A DNA stretch of 64,000 nt from Natronococcus pandeyae (GCF_008122205.1 NZ_PHNJ01000017.1:47629-111628); one strand, 5' to 3'; positions 18,625 through 28,013 are shown, counted from the stretch's first letter. Numbers and translations: made by a program. The notes: generated from the sequence alone by a model not told the origin.

Positions 18625-18981
18625 ATGAGCGAGTGTCCAATCGTGGACGAAGATGGAAACGTACGTTGCACGTGTGACGTGGACGACCTTCTTCGACTCC
18701 TTGCAGACTCTCGTCGTCGGGAGATCGTCTCCGCGCTGGAAACACACGACGACAACTGGACCGATGTCGAGAACCTGCAGGGAACCGTACTCACCACGAG
18801 CGGGAAGGCAAACAGCAGCGACTTGAAAACGGAGATCCACCACGTCCATTTACCGATGCTCGAGGACCGGGGACTCATCGATTACGATAGACACAGCGAG
18901 ACGATACGTTACTATCGCTGTGATTTCGTTTCGAACATGCTCGAGGCGATCGATGTGAGACGATCGCCCGTCGAGGGATAG
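18625..18981 (+). CDS. Small winged-helix DNA-binding regulator (haloarchaeal DUF7344-like)
   Basis: 118 residues. The sequence has the plan of haloarchaeal winged-helix proteins: LLRLLADSRRREIVSALE forms helix 1-2, DLKTEIHHVHLPMLEDRGLI forms the recognition helix and wing, and DYDRHSETIRYYRCDFVSNM the second wing. Two Cys pairs (SEC and CTC, residues 3-17) precede the domain and could bind metal. It probably acts as a local transcription factor; the target is unknown, but the flanking USP genes are candidates. Confidence 0.85.
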   Translation: MSECPIVDEDGNVRCTCDVDDLLRLLADSRRREIVSALETHDDNWTDVENLQGTVLTTSGKANSSDLKTEIHHVHLPMLEDRGLIDYDRHSETIRYYRCDFVSNMLEAIDVRRSPVEG

Positions 18982-19091
18982 CGTCGTCGCCTCGCCGCCG
19001 TTCGACCGGGTGGCCCTCTCGAGCGCGACGGTCGATCGGCTCCGTACTCGAGTTTGCGGCCGAGAGCAGTCGGTCGATCCCACTCCGGAAC

Positions 19092-19970
19092 CTAGCTGAC
19101 TGCCAGGACCGGGATCGCCGATCGACGGACGACGCGAGCCGTGGTGCTTCCCAGCAACCGGTCGGCGTCGACGGTCCGTCCCCGCGTCCCCATGGCCACG
19201 AGGTCGGCGTCGACTGCCGACGCACACTCGAGCAGTTCCTCGGCCGGGATGCCCCGACGGACCTCGGTCGTCACGGAGAGCCCCCGTTCGCGCGCCATGT
19301 CCGCGACCGTCTCCGTCGCGTTGCGTCCGCCCTCGGTGAGCAACCCGACGATGCTCCGCGGCGCGTCCTCGAGGTCGTACGGTGTCGAATCGACCACGTA
19401 GACGGCGTGGACGTCGGCGTCGTATCGCGCCGCGATCTCGAGTGCGTTCTCCGCGGCGCGCTCGGCGGCGTCGCTCCCGTCGGTCGGGATCAGCACCTGC
19501 TCGTACAGTCCGTCTTCTGACGCGGGTTCCTCGTCGTCTTCGGACAGTCGAACTGAGAGGACCGGCACGTCCGCGAGCGTGATCACGCGTTCGGTGGTAC
19601 TGCCCAGCCGGGCGCGCTCGGCGCCGGTCCGACCGTGCGTCCCCATCACGATCGCGTCGACGTCGTGTTCGTCGGCGTACGCGAGAATCTCGCTGTGGGG
19701 GACTCCCTCACGCACCTCGCGGGCGGCCCGCAGGTCGTGCGCTTCGGCCCGATCCGTGATCCGGATCGTCGCTTCGAGCCCCCGTCTCTCGGAGGGGGCC
19801 CGGAACGCTTCACGGTCGTCGGCGCGCATCTCGTTCGGCTCGCTTCCGGTGTCGACGACGTAGAGGGCGTGAACGGTTCCACCGTACGTCCAGGCGAGGT
19901 CGGTCGCGTGCGCGATTGCCGCTTCGGAACCGGCGCTGCCATCCGTCGGAACGAGGATGGTCGTGAACAT
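19092..19970 (-). CDS. Tandem universal stress protein (two domains)
   Basis: 292 residues from MFTTILVPTDGSAGSE (19970). Domain 1 has GTHG-x9-GST, domain 2 (restarting at EQVLIPTDGSDAAERAA) has GTRG-x9-GST; both are complete. The end ARVVRRSAIPVLAVS is nearly the same as the orphan USP tail at 38708-38824, so that tail may derive from a duplicate of this gene. Longer in-frame codons upstream to 20111 are not counted. Confidence 0.94.
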   Translation of the reverse strand: MFTTILVPTDGSAGSEAAIAHATDLAWTYGGTVHALYVVDTGSEPNEMRADDREAFRAPSERRGLEATIRITDRAEAHDLRAAREVREGVPHSEILAYADEHDVDAIVMGTHGRTGAERARLGSTTERVITLADVPVLSVRLSEDDEEPASEDGLYEQVLIPTDGSDAAERAAENALEIAARYDADVHAVYVVDSTPYDLEDAPRSIVGLLTEGGRNATETVADMARERGLSVTTEVRRGIPAEELLECASAVDADLVAMGTRGRTVDADRLLGSTTARVVRRSAIPVLAVS

Positions 19971-20367
19971 ACTGGTTCGCTCGGTCCGAGCCCCTATCAA
20001 AAGCACTCCTACGTTCATCGAACGTGATCGATCCCCGTCCGAACGGAGCCGCGCGATGGTAGTCCTCGCCGTCGTCGCAACCGCGGATTCGGCGGGAACC
20101 GCTCGAGCCAAACGGTGCCTCCACGATCGACCTCAGAACGAGACGCACCTCGACTCGTTGGACGCCGTCGGTGTAATCGAGCGTCCGCCGAGTTCGCAGT
20201 CCCGCCGGCGTGATACCGGCCAGGAGCTGTTCCGGGATGCCGTCGAACCCTCTCCAGAAACACCCTCGGACGGCTCGAGCCGGGTCAGCTTCGACCAACG
20301 CAAACGGGCTCCGAGCGCGACGGGACTGTAACTTATTTGTCCCGGTCAGTGGTGGAATCCTCACAGT
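19971..20367. other. Divergent intergenic region
   Basis: About 400 bp between two divergent USP genes, so it should contain both promoters. An AT-rich box ACTTATTTGT at 20331-20340 serves the rightward gene. A minus-strand stretch (GIPEQLLAGITPAGLRTRR) reads as protein-like but has no start and no family match. Confidence 0.4.
20332..20337 (+). promoter_or_regulatory. TATA-like box of the USP gene at 20368
   Basis: CTTATT lies about 31-36 bp before the ATG, at the usual distance for a haloarchaeal promoter with a very short leader. Confidence 0.5.
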
Positions 20368-20772
20368 ATGTACGAGACCATTCTCGTCGCGACGGACGGC
20401 AGCAGCCCGGCAAACCGCGCGGTCGACGCCGCGGTCGATATCGCGTCGACGTTCGACGCCGACCTGCACGTGGTTTCCGTCGTCGATACCAGCAGATACG
20501 GCGACTCGATGCTATCGGGCACGGAGGACGTCATCGACGAGCTCCGAGGGCGGGCCGAAGAGATCCTCGAGGACGTGGAGACGCGAGCAGACGTCGACGT
20601 GACTACCGAGATACGGCGCGGCCGGCCCCACGAGGAGATCGTCGGATACGCCGACTCGACTGACGCCGACCTGCTCGTGGTCGGGAATCGAGGCCTCGGC
20701 GCCAGCGGCCAGATCGGCAGCACCGCGGAACGCGTCGTCAGGTACGTCGACCGGCCAGTGCTCACAGTCTGA
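20368..20772 (+). CDS. Universal stress protein with shortened nucleotide loop
   Basis: 134 residues, MYETILVATDGSSPANRA. The signature reads GNRG-x7-GST (GLGASGQI between the Gly residues), two residues shorter than the usual nine-residue spacing, so nucleotide binding may be changed. The rest of the fold is normal. First of two adjacent rightward USP genes, 73 bp apart. Confidence 0.93.
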   Translation: MYETILVATDGSSPANRAVDAAVDIASTFDADLHVVSVVDTSRYGDSMLSGTEDVIDELRGRAEEILEDVETRADVDVTTEIRRGRPHEEIVGYADSTDADLLVVGNRGLGASGQIGSTAERVVRYVDRPVLTV

Positions 20773-20845
20773 TGCCTTCGATACCGACCTATCAACTCGA
20801 TCGGTACTAGCTATTTGGCAGCTTTCGACGTGGATTTCGACGCCA

Positions 20846-21265
20846 ATGTACGACACGATTCTCGTTCCGACCGACGGAAGTGATCCGGCAAACCGTGCGG
20901 TAGAACACGCACTGACCCTCGCAGACAAGTACGACGCCGACGTGCACACGATGTACTGCGTCGAGACTCACCGATACGGCGAACCCGCGCTGAGCAGCGC
21001 CGAAATCGTCCTCGACAACCTCGAGGACCGCGGTGCCGCGATGCTCGAGGAGATCAGCGACCGGGCCGACAACGCCGGGATCGAGTGTAACTGGAACGTG
21101 TGCCACGGCCAGCCCTGGGAGGAGGTCCAGGAAAAGGCGGCGGAACTCGACGCAGACCTGATCGTGATCGGCTATCAGGGACAGAGTCACACACGAACGA
21201 ACAGGATCGGTAGCGTCGCCGAACGAATCGTGCGAACCGCGGATCGACCGGTCCTGACCGCCTGA
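20846..21265 (+). CDS. Universal stress protein
   Basis: 139 residues, MYDTILVPTDGSDPANRAV. The motif is GYQG-x9-GS (IGYQGQSHTRTNRIGSVAER), intact. The N-terminal half strongly resembles the preceding gene (DGSDPANRAV, ADKYDADVHTMYCVETHRYG versus ASTFDADLHVVSVVDTSRYG), showing a local tandem duplication. One extra Cys pair (ECNWNVC) is unusual in the set. Confidence 0.94.
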   Translation: MYDTILVPTDGSDPANRAVEHALTLADKYDADVHTMYCVETHRYGEPALSSAEIVLDNLEDRGAAMLEEISDRADNAGIECNWNVCHGQPWEEVQEKAAELDADLIVIGYQGQSHTRTNRIGSVAERIVRTADRPVLTA

Positions 21266-21376
21266 CCACATCTCGTCTCACTCACCTCGAGGGTGCGACG
21301 CCGAGCGGTCGTCGCTGCAGTCGTCGTGATCGGCGAAATGCCCGGCGGAGACGGACCGGGACTCCACACGGAGTGA

Positions 21377-21790
21377 CTAGTAGCCAGGCGGGAGGAACCC
21401 AAGCGCGGAGAGCTGCCAGACGAATAACACGCCGAGAACCGCCAGGATCGTCTGATGGATCCGACCGGCCAGCGACCAGTAGCCGTTGTACCAGGCGACG
21501 GCGGCGCCGGCGACGGTGGCGGCGGCGAACGCGGCGATGAACGGCGGGAGCCAGAGCGCGAGGCGAAGCGGGAACGGCTCGGTTACGACTGCGAGTTCTC
21601 CACCACCGATGGCGAAGCCACCGACGAAGAGCGCGACGAACGCGAGCGAACTCACGCAGAGGGCGACCGCGGCTGCCCGCGAGAGCCACGCGGGAGCGGT
21701 GAGCCGACGACCGACCCCGCGAACGAGCCGTTCGAAGCGATCCCCGAACCCGTCACGGAACGACCGCGAGTCGTCCGGTCGAGCCGTCAT
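21377..21790 (-). CDS. Small four-helix membrane protein, translationally coupled to serine hydrolase
   Basis: 137 residues from ATG 21790. After a charged N-terminal ~35 residues come about three or four hydrophobic helices (SRAAAVALCVSSLAFVALFVGG, LWLPPFIAAFAAATVAGAAVAW, TILAVLGVLFVWQLSALGF). The start overlaps the stop of the upstream hydrolase in an ATGA, which indicates translational coupling. It resembles the short hydrophobic partner that follows many beta-lactamase-like genes in archaea. Function unknown. Confidence 0.8.
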   Translation of the reverse strand: MTARPDDSRSFRDGFGDRFERLVRGVGRRLTAPAWLSRAAAVALCVSSLAFVALFVGGFAIGGGELAVVTEPFPLRLALWLPPFIAAFAAATVAGAAVAWYNGYWSLAGRIHQTILAVLGVLFVWQLSALGFLPPGY

Positions 21791-23553
21791 TCCGATCCCT
21801 CCGTCTCGCTCTCGGAGGCCTCGGCGTCGCTCTGAGAAGCGATGTTCGTCGCTCGATCCTCGTCGTCGTGACGTCCTCGCCACCATCGCCACGCACCGAG
21901 GCCGCCCCAGCCGATCGTCGACAGCAAGAATCCGCCGAGAGCGATACCGGTCGCGCCGCCCGCGACACGCTGCCGCTCGTGAACCGGAACCGGCTCCCAG
22001 GAGAACTCCGCGTCCGAACTCCGGTATCCACGCACGACGCCACCGTCCTCGACCTCGAACGCCAGGGCGTCGTATCCGTCGACCTCGTGATAGACGTACG
22101 GCTCGGTTTCGACGAAGCGCTGCTGATCCTCGCCAGCGACGTCGAAGACGAGTTCTCCGTCACCGGCCGACTCGATGGTCGCCTGGCTCAGCCGGACGAT
22201 GACCTTCCCGAGTTCGGATTCGGGTTGCCAGGTCGGCCCATACTCGTCCGCGACGCGTTCGGCTCGCTCTCCCGCATCCGGATCGGTCGGGGGATCGGCG
22301 GTGGACGCGTCGAATCCCAGGTCGTACTCGTCGACGAGTTCCGCGATCACCCTGCGTACGGCTTCCGCTTCGGTCTCCCCGCCTCGAGCGTTGTACCCGA
22401 CGAAGATACCGACGTCGTGCTCGACGGAGAGGACGAGGTCGCTGAGAAAGTAGATCGTCGCTCCCGTGTGGGCCAGGGCGTCGTCCTCGGGTCTGCCATC
22501 CTCCCAGAGTCCGTACGCCCATCCGTTGATCGCCGGGTGTCGCTCGTACTGCCGTTCGTGCATCGTCCGAACCGTCTCCGGTTCGAGAAGCCGCGTATCA
22601 CCGACCGTTCCGTCCTCGAGGTGAGCGCTCACGAAGGCCGCCACGTCGGTCGCGGTCGCGCTCATCGATCCCGCCGGCCGCCAGTTGATGTAGACCGGAT
22701 CGGCGACCGCGAATCGGTCGCCGTCAGGCGTATGCGGGCTCGCGAGTTCACCGGGGTGGGTATCGGGAACCGGCTGGACGAACGTGCTGTGGTCCATCCC
22801 GAGCGGCTCGAAGATCTCCGACCGGGCGTACTCCTCGAACGTCGTCTCGTGGGCCTCCGCGACGACGTGACCGGCGAGCATGGCCCCGTAGTTGGAGTAG
22901 GCAACGGCTTCTCCCGGCGGTCGCCGCCGCTCGGGACGGTTCTCGAGCAGTGCGGTTTCCAGCGACGTGAGTTCGTCTCGGTGGTCCACGACGCCGGGAT
23001 TTGGAACCCAGCCGAAGCCGGCGGTGTGCGTTCCGAGGTGACGGAGCGTCACCGGCTCCTGGTAGGTGTCCGGAATCTCGACCGCAGAGTCCGCGAGATA
23101 CGCGTTCACGTCCTCGTCGAGATCGAGCGTTCCTCGTTCGACCCCCTGCATGACGGCCGTGAAGGTCACGACCTTGGAAACCGAGCCGAGCCGAAACAGC
23201 GTCTCGTCCGCTCGAACTGGCACGTCGGAATCGGCCGCGACGGTACCGTATCCCTTCGAGACGACCGTCTCTTCGCCGTCGACAACGGCGACGACCGCGC
23301 CAGGAGTTTCGTCGCCGATCCGTTCCGCCACGAGGTCGTCGACGAACTCCTCGAGCGCCGCCGGATCGTCGAACGTCCGCTCGCTCGTCCCCGAGAGCGC
23401 GCTCGGTGACGCGTCCGTGGGCTGTGATCCCCCGGACACTGTCCCGGCCCCGACGATTCCACTCCCCCCGAGGGCCGCGAGGAGGCGCCGCCTCGAGACG
23501 GAACGAGAGCGGCCACCGTCGAAAGCAGCCCCTTTCGGACGATTCGGAGCCAT
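21787..23553 (-). CDS. Tat-exported class C beta-lactamase-like serine hydrolase with C-terminal anchor
   Basis: 588 residues from MAPNRPKGAAFDGG (23553). A Tat signal is visible (SRRRLLAALGGSGIVGAG, about residues 20-37). The serine-hydrolase motifs are SxxK at about Ser124-Lys127 (LGSVSKV), YxN at about Tyr219-Asn221 (YSNYG) and HTG before ATIYF. A C-terminal hydrophobic stretch (ATGIALGGFLLSTIGWGG) would anchor it, leaving the catalytic domain outside the cell. The substrate (peptide, ester or glycan) is not known; halophiles lack peptidoglycan, so true lactamase activity is unlikely. Confidence 0.9.
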   Translation of the reverse strand: MAPNRPKGAAFDGGRSRSVSRRRLLAALGGSGIVGAGTVSGGSQPTDASPSALSGTSERTFDDPAALEEFVDDLVAERIGDETPGAVVAVVDGEETVVSKGYGTVAADSDVPVRADETLFRLGSVSKVVTFTAVMQGVERGTLDLDEDVNAYLADSAVEIPDTYQEPVTLRHLGTHTAGFGWVPNPGVVDHRDELTSLETALLENRPERRRPPGEAVAYSNYGAMLAGHVVAEAHETTFEEYARSEIFEPLGMDHSTFVQPVPDTHPGELASPHTPDGDRFAVADPVYINWRPAGSMSATATDVAAFVSAHLEDGTVGDTRLLEPETVRTMHERQYERHPAINGWAYGLWEDGRPEDDALAHTGATIYFLSDLVLSVEHDVGIFVGYNARGGETEAEAVRRVIAELVDEYDLGFDASTADPPTDPDAGERAERVADEYGPTWQPESELGKVIVRLSQATIESAGDGELVFDVAGEDQQRFVETEPYVYHEVDGYDALAFEVEDGGVVRGYRSSDAEFSWEPVPVHERQRVAGGATGIALGGFLLSTIGWGGLGAWRWWRGRHDDEDRATNIASQSDAEASESETEGSE

Positions 23554-23629
23554 TTGTCCACATCCACGACGCTGAAACGGAAAAGTGTCACACCGGGAGT
23601 CGAGGGACGACCCACGCACGTATCACGGG

Positions 23630-24391
23630 TTACTGAAACATTCCGGTCGGCGTCGGCTGTTGCTGTCCTCCCTGCTCTTCGGCCATCTGCTGGTACTGCT
23701 GTGCGACCTGTTGCATTCGTTGCTGGACCTCGTCGGCCTGCTCGTCGAGCGCCGTCGTATCGATATCGAACTCGACGAGCGGCTCGAGCGCGGTCTCGAT
23801 GACGGATTTGGCCGCCTGCGGATCCGGCAAGAACGGGTGGGAGCGAACGATCAGCAGGGCCGCCGGGATGTCCGCCTGGTAGCACTCCCGCACGAGCGAG
23901 CCGGTGACGCCGCCGACGAGACCCGGTTCGTCGGGAACCGGAATGTCAGCGTCGACGAGATCCCGCTTGATCGCTTCGGTCGTCCCGACGCCGGTTACCG
24001 AACCGATCTCGCCCTCGGATTCGGCGGGTGCCCCGGCGAGGAAGATCGCCCGGCTGAACTCGTCGGCGAGGTCCTCGAGCACGCACCGGGATAGCGGTTC
24101 GAACGCCGGTTGCGGGAGCGCGAGGTCGCTCTCGAGGGTCATCACCGCCGGATCGGAGCCGGCGTAGACGCGAACGAGGTCCTGGACGAGTCCGTTCTCG
24201 AACGTGACGACGGGTGGGAACTCCTCGGACGCGATGTTCCCGTAGTGGTCGAGCTCGAGCTGGTCGGTGATCTGATCGACGGCGATCGCCGCGACCAGCC
24301 CGTGGCCGGGCAATCCTTCGACGAGTGTCGGGGAGTTCGCCGAAACCTCTGCGACCTGTTCGAACGATGCTGATGGAGTATGGTCGGTCAT
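23630..24391 (-). CDS. PAC2-family protein (proteasome assembly chaperone-like)
   Basis: 253 residues from MTDHTPSASFEQVAEV. The PAC2 fold is shown by LVEGLPGHGLVAAIAVDQI and later GVGTTEAIKRDLV and EPGLVGGVTGSLVRECY. The C-terminal ~45 residues are a Gln-rich coiled coil (VQQRMQQVAQQYQQMAEEQ) ending QQPTPTGMFQ, usual for the archaeal PAC2 type. Likely a chaperone of the 20S proteasome or related complex. Monocistronic. Confidence 0.92.
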   Translation of the reverse strand: MTDHTPSASFEQVAEVSANSPTLVEGLPGHGLVAAIAVDQITDQLELDHYGNIASEEFPPVVTFENGLVQDLVRVYAGSDPAVMTLESDLALPQPAFEPLSRCVLEDLADEFSRAIFLAGAPAESEGEIGSVTGVGTTEAIKRDLVDADIPVPDEPGLVGGVTGSLVRECYQADIPAALLIVRSHPFLPDPQAAKSVIETALEPLVEFDIDTTALDEQADEVQQRMQQVAQQYQQMAEEQGGQQQPTPTGMFQ

Positions 24392-24477
24392 CTGCCCCAC
24401 GCTACACCGTCGGTCGTAGTATAAACCCGTTCCCGATCAGTTGATGCGTGCCGGACCCCCGGTCGTGACGAGAGAAG

Positions 24478-24729
24478 CTACCCGAAGTAGACGGCGAGCG
24501 CCAGCACGAACAGGACCGCGTGCCAGACGATCGCCGCCGCCATCCGTTTCGGCTGCCCGGTCGGCAGAGGCGGATTCCGAAACATCGCGTCGTAGACGAA
24601 CACGGTCGCGACGAGCGCGCCGAAAAATATCCCGATGTGGAACTGGAGCGTCGTCACGAGGCCGAGCACCACCCCTCCTAGGAGGCTCGCCGCAATACCG
24701 ATGAGTATCTTGTCGTGGCGGCTGATCAT
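24478..24729 (-). CDS. Small two/three-helix membrane protein
   Basis: About 83 residues from MISRHDKILIGIAA; an ATG two codons upstream (24735) is an equally possible start. Hydrophobic helices cover ILIGIAASLLGGVVLGLVT, IGIFFGALVATVFVYDAMF and IVWHAVLFVLALAVYFG. No catalytic motif. It is a typical haloarchaeal small integral membrane protein of unknown role. Confidence 0.75.
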   Translation of the reverse strand: MISRHDKILIGIAASLLGGVVLGLVTTLQFHIGIFFGALVATVFVYDAMFRNPPLPTGQPKRMAAAIVWHAVLFVLALAVYFG

Positions 24730-24872
24730 TTTCATCCCCTCTATCAGACGGTAACGGCTCGACCGGCCAAGAACCCTCGACCGTTCTCAGGAACCGGGAA
24801 CGTAGCCGAACGGATCGCCCCGTTTGCACGAACGCCCGGTGGCTATTTGCTCGAACCCGAGGTACAGGACGT

Positions 24873-25343
24873 ATGACGCGGACCGTCCTAGTCCCGACGG
24901 AAGGATCACCGCTCTCGATGAAGGCGCTCGAGACGGCGCTGACCGACTACCCGGACGCCGACGTCGTCGTCTGTCACGTCATGGATCCGATCGGCTCGGG
25001 TCTCAGTCTCATCGACGTCATGCGGCCGACGTTCGACGACGGCTCCCCTCCGGGGTCGGTGTCGCCGGAGTACTGGCGCGAGTGGCACGAGAAAGCGGAA
25101 TCGAAGGCCCAGGCGGTCTTCGACGACGCGCGGGAGATCGCGGCGGAACACGACCGGAGCGTCGAGACCGTCCTCGAGTTCGGCGAACCCGACGACGTCA
25201 TCCTCGAGTATGCCGAGGAGCACGACGTCGACCGGATCGTGATGGGTAGTCACTGTCGAACCGGCGCCGAACGGTTCCTGCTGGGCAGCGTCGCGGAGAC
25301 CGTAGTCAAACGAGCACCGGTCCCCGTCATGATCGTCCGGTGA
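24873..25343 (+). CDS. Universal stress protein with altered nucleotide motif
   Basis: 156 residues, MTRTVLVPTEGSPLSMKA, with an acidic start loop (TEGS in place of TDGS). The signature reads GSHC-x9-GS: the second glycine of G-x2-G is replaced by Cys, which should weaken phosphate binding. Remaining sequence (ERFLLGSVAETVVKRAPVPVMIVR) is normal. A paralog of the same subtype lies at 39009 with a normal GSHG. Confidence 0.93.
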   Translation: MTRTVLVPTEGSPLSMKALETALTDYPDADVVVCHVMDPIGSGLSLIDVMRPTFDDGSPPGSVSPEYWREWHEKAESKAQAVFDDAREIAAEHDRSVETVLEFGEPDDVILEYAEEHDVDRIVMGSHCRTGAERFLLGSVAETVVKRAPVPVMIVR

Positions 25344-25352
25344 CGCGACGGT

Positions 25353-25595
25353 TCAGTACCGACGTGGCGACTCCTCTTTCGCGTCGAACTCGAGGGCCTG
25401 CTCGTGGATCGACGGTCCGTCCTCGTCGTCGGGGTGCCAGCTAGTTCCCTCGCGGTCGAGGAGTTGTACGTCGGCACAGCGGACGCACCGGAGCGGGTAG
25501 ACCGGACCGACCGCCTCCGTGACGACGACCTCGTGGTCCCACGGGTGGTGCCAGTCGTGGCCGTACAGCCGGCACTGCCAGTTCAGGAAGCTCAT
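25353..25595 (-). CDS. Small Cys/His protein, possible zinc ribbon
   Basis: 80 residues from ATG 25595 (MSFLNWQCRLYGHDWHHPWDH). Cys8, several His residues and a later Cys-x2-Cys (LRCVRCADVQLL) could form a single metal site. Acidic C-terminal tail with HPDDEDGPSIHEQALEF. Its stop lies 10 bp past the stop of the convergent USP gene. Haloarchaeal small protein with no assigned function. Confidence 0.72.
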   Translation of the reverse strand: MSFLNWQCRLYGHDWHHPWDHEVVVTEAVGPVYPLRCVRCADVQLLDREGTSWHPDDEDGPSIHEQALEFDAKEESPRRY

Positions 25596-25689
25596 ATATT
25601 GGCATACGGTCTCACGATGATTAAGCGACTCGGCGAGCGCTCGTCTCGGCGGGACGGAACTCCCTCGATCTCTGAATCTGGACAGCTTC

Positions 25690-27540
25690 ATGTCCGATTC
25701 GGTAGACGAGGACGGTATGGACGTCTCGTTGGCGGCAGCACCCCCGGTCGAGACGGACATGCTCGTCGTCTTCGCGATTCTGTTCGTGACGCTCGTCCTG
25801 TTCGTCTTCGAGCCGATCCCGATCGATATCGCCGCCATATCGATCCTCGTCGTCCTCGTCGCGCTCGAGCCCTGGACGCAGGTCACCCCGGAGCTCGGCC
25901 TCTCTGGATTCGCAAACCAGGCGACGCTGACGGTTCTCGCGATGTTCGTCCTGAGCGACGGGATCCAGCGGACCGGCGCGATCCGCATTCTCGGGGACTG
26001 GCTGATCTCGCTAACGGGAGACGACGAGCGAAAACAGCTAGCCGCGACGATCGGCCTCGCCGGGAGTACTGCGGGCTTCATCAACAACACGCCGGTGGTC
26101 GCCATGTTGATCCCGATGGTGACCGACATCGCCGAACGAACGAACACGTCCCCGTCGAAGCTTCTCATTCCGCTCTCGTATGCAGCCATGCTCGGAGGGA
26201 TGCTCACGCTCATCGGCACGTCGCCGAACCTCCTCGCGAGCGACATCTCCGGCCGTATCATCGACCGTTCGTTCACGATGTTCGAGTTCACGCAGCTCGG
26301 GATTCTCGTGCTGATAACCGGGGCGATCTACCTATTGACGATCGGGCACCGTCTCATCCCCGAACGGATCGACCTGGACACGGACCTCGCCGACCAGTTC
26401 CAGCTGCGGGAGTACGTCTCCACGATTCGGGTCACTGCGGACTCCCCGTTCGTCGGCGCTACCGTCGGCGAGATCGAGAACCGGATCGGCCGAGACCTCG
26501 AGATACTCCGCATCCTCCGCCGAGGGAAGATCATCCACCGGGATCTCGAGGACAGGACCGTCCGGGCCGGGGACCGGCTGCTGCTTCGCTCGAGCCGACG
26601 AACGCTGCTCGAGGTCACCACCGTTCCGGGCCTCGAGTTCGCGGCCGAACCCATCGCGGAAGAGTCGAACCCGGCCGTGGAAGGCGACCGGACGCTCGTT
26701 GAAGTCATCGTCGTTCCGGAGTCGGCGATAGCGGGCGAATCGATGACCGCAAACGAGTTCGGGCGGCGATTCGATAGCCCGATACTCGCGATTCGTCGCC
26801 AGGGAGAGCTCCTGGAGCAGCGACTCTCGACGACGGTGTTGCGCGGCGGAGACACGTTGCTGGTGCAGGCGGCGAGCGAAGCCCGCGAACAACTCATGAC
26901 CGACCCGAACTTCGTCCTGGCCCAGGAAGTCGAACGACCCGACTATCGCCGGTCGAAGATACCGATCGCCGTCGGGATCGTCGCGTCCGTCGTGATCGTG
27001 GCCGCACTCGGCGTTCTCCCGATCGTCGTCACGGCGCTCGCGGGAATGGCGGGGATGGTGATCTCGGGCTGCGTGAAACCCGAAGAGGTGTACGACTCGA
27101 TCGACTGGCAGGTCATCTTCCTGCTCGCCGGCGTGATCCCGCTCGGAATCTCGATGGAAGCGACCGGCGCCGCCGAATACCTCGCCTACCAGATAACGCC
27201 GTTAGCGGACGTCGTCCCGCTACTCGTCTTCGTGATGGCGTTCTACATGCTCACGGCGATCATCACCGAAGTCATCACTAACCTCGCGAGCGTCGCCCTG
27301 ATGGTGCCGATCGCGGTCGACGTCGCCACCGAGATCGGGTCGGAACCGTTCTCGTTCGTCCTGGTCGTGACCTTCGCCGCGAGCACGGCGCTCATGACCC
27401 CGGTCGGCTACCAGACGAATCTCATGGTGTACGGTCGCGGCGGCTACGAGTTCACGGACTTCATCCGCGTCGGCCTCCCACTCCAGTTGCTCCTGGCGGT
27501 CGTCACGTCGCTGGGGATCGCCGCCTTCTGGGGCGTGTAA
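25690..27540 (+). CDS. SLC13/DASS-type carrier with two RCK_C domains
   Basis: 616 residues. Membrane halves (about 20-225 and 410-616) carry SLC13 signatures: STAGFINNTPVVAMLIPMV, MLGGMLTLIGTSPNLL and, in the second half, ITNLASVALMVPIAV and TPVGYQTNLMVYGRGGY. Between them (about 235-400) lie two TrkA-C/RCK_C domains (SPFVGATVGEIENRIG, GDRLLLRSS; ESMTANEFGRRFDSPI, GGDTLLVQA). The layout is that of putative Na+/sulfate or dicarboxylate carriers of the YbiR/CitT type. Substrate uncertain. Confidence 0.93.
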   Translation: MSDSVDEDGMDVSLAAAPPVETDMLVVFAILFVTLVLFVFEPIPIDIAAISILVVLVALEPWTQVTPELGLSGFANQATLTVLAMFVLSDGIQRTGAIRILGDWLISLTGDDERKQLAATIGLAGSTAGFINNTPVVAMLIPMVTDIAERTNTSPSKLLIPLSYAAMLGGMLTLIGTSPNLLASDISGRIIDRSFTMFEFTQLGILVLITGAIYLLTIGHRLIPERIDLDTDLADQFQLREYVSTIRVTADSPFVGATVGEIENRIGRDLEILRILRRGKIIHRDLEDRTVRAGDRLLLRSSRRTLLEVTTVPGLEFAAEPIAEESNPAVEGDRTLVEVIVVPESAIAGESMTANEFGRRFDSPILAIRRQGELLEQRLSTTVLRGGDTLLVQAASEAREQLMTDPNFVLAQEVERPDYRRSKIPIAVGIVASVVIVAALGVLPIVVTALAGMAGMVISGCVKPEEVYDSIDWQVIFLLAGVIPLGISMEATGAAEYLAYQITPLADVVPLLVFVMAFYMLTAIITEVITNLASVALMVPIAVDVATEIGSEPFSFVLVVTFAASTALMTPVGYQTNLMVYGRGGYEFTDFIRVGLPLQLLLAVVTSLGIAAFWGV

Positions 27541-27569
27541 CCGCACTCTGTCAGCAGGTTGGGCGACTG

Positions 27570-28013
27570 CTATCTCGAGGATCTACCGGTTAGTTCGTCG
27601 ATTTCGAGCGTGTACCACTGCAGTTCGACCTCCTCGGGCGGATGGTCGAACACCGAGATCTCGACGTCTTTCGCGTACTCGTAGTAGAGTTCCTCGAGGT
27701 CGTGATCGATTCCATCGCTCAGTTCGTCGAGTTCTCCGGTCGCGACCACGCTCCGCCAGTCGGTGGGAGCGGTCCACTCGTAGACCGTCAGACAGCTTCG
27801 CTCCGTCGTCTCCAGGAACGATCGTTTCTTGCTTTCCGGGCCGAAGCCGAGATCGAGAACGAACCGGCCGTGGTCGCTGTCGTACCCGTACGACACCGGG
27901 ATTCCGTAGGAGTGGCCCCCCTGGGAAAGCGAGAGAACGCCGGTTCCGCGTCCGTACAGGAACGCCTCGAGTTCGTCGTCGGTCATACTCGTCCCGTAAC
28001 CATGTTCTGACAT
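27570..28013 (-). CDS. Pyridoxamine 5'-phosphate oxidase-like flavin protein (paralog 3)
   Basis: 147 residues from ATG 28013 (or MTDDELEAFLYGRG at 27986). Motifs: GTGVLSLSQGGHSYGIPVSY, LDLGFGPESKKRSFLETTE, CLTVYEWTAPTDWRSVVATG and WYTLEIDELTGRSS. It is most similar to paralog 2 by eye. The gene lies between the SLC13 gene and the USP-ferredoxin fusion, on the opposite strand to both. Confidence 0.9.
   Translation of the reverse strand: MSEHGYGTSMTDDELEAFLYGRGTGVLSLSQGGHSYGIPVSYGYDSDHGRFVLDLGFGPESKKRSFLETTERSCLTVYEWTAPTDWRSVVATGELDELSDGIDHDLEELYYEYAKDVEISVFDHPPEEVELQWYTLEIDELTGRSSR

Noticed and set aside
21868..23409. Open frame of 513 codons on the + strand
   Set aside because: It is antisense to the Tat-exported serine hydrolase, which has complete catalytic motifs. 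The frame is Arg/Val-rich without any domain and is a by-product of high GC.
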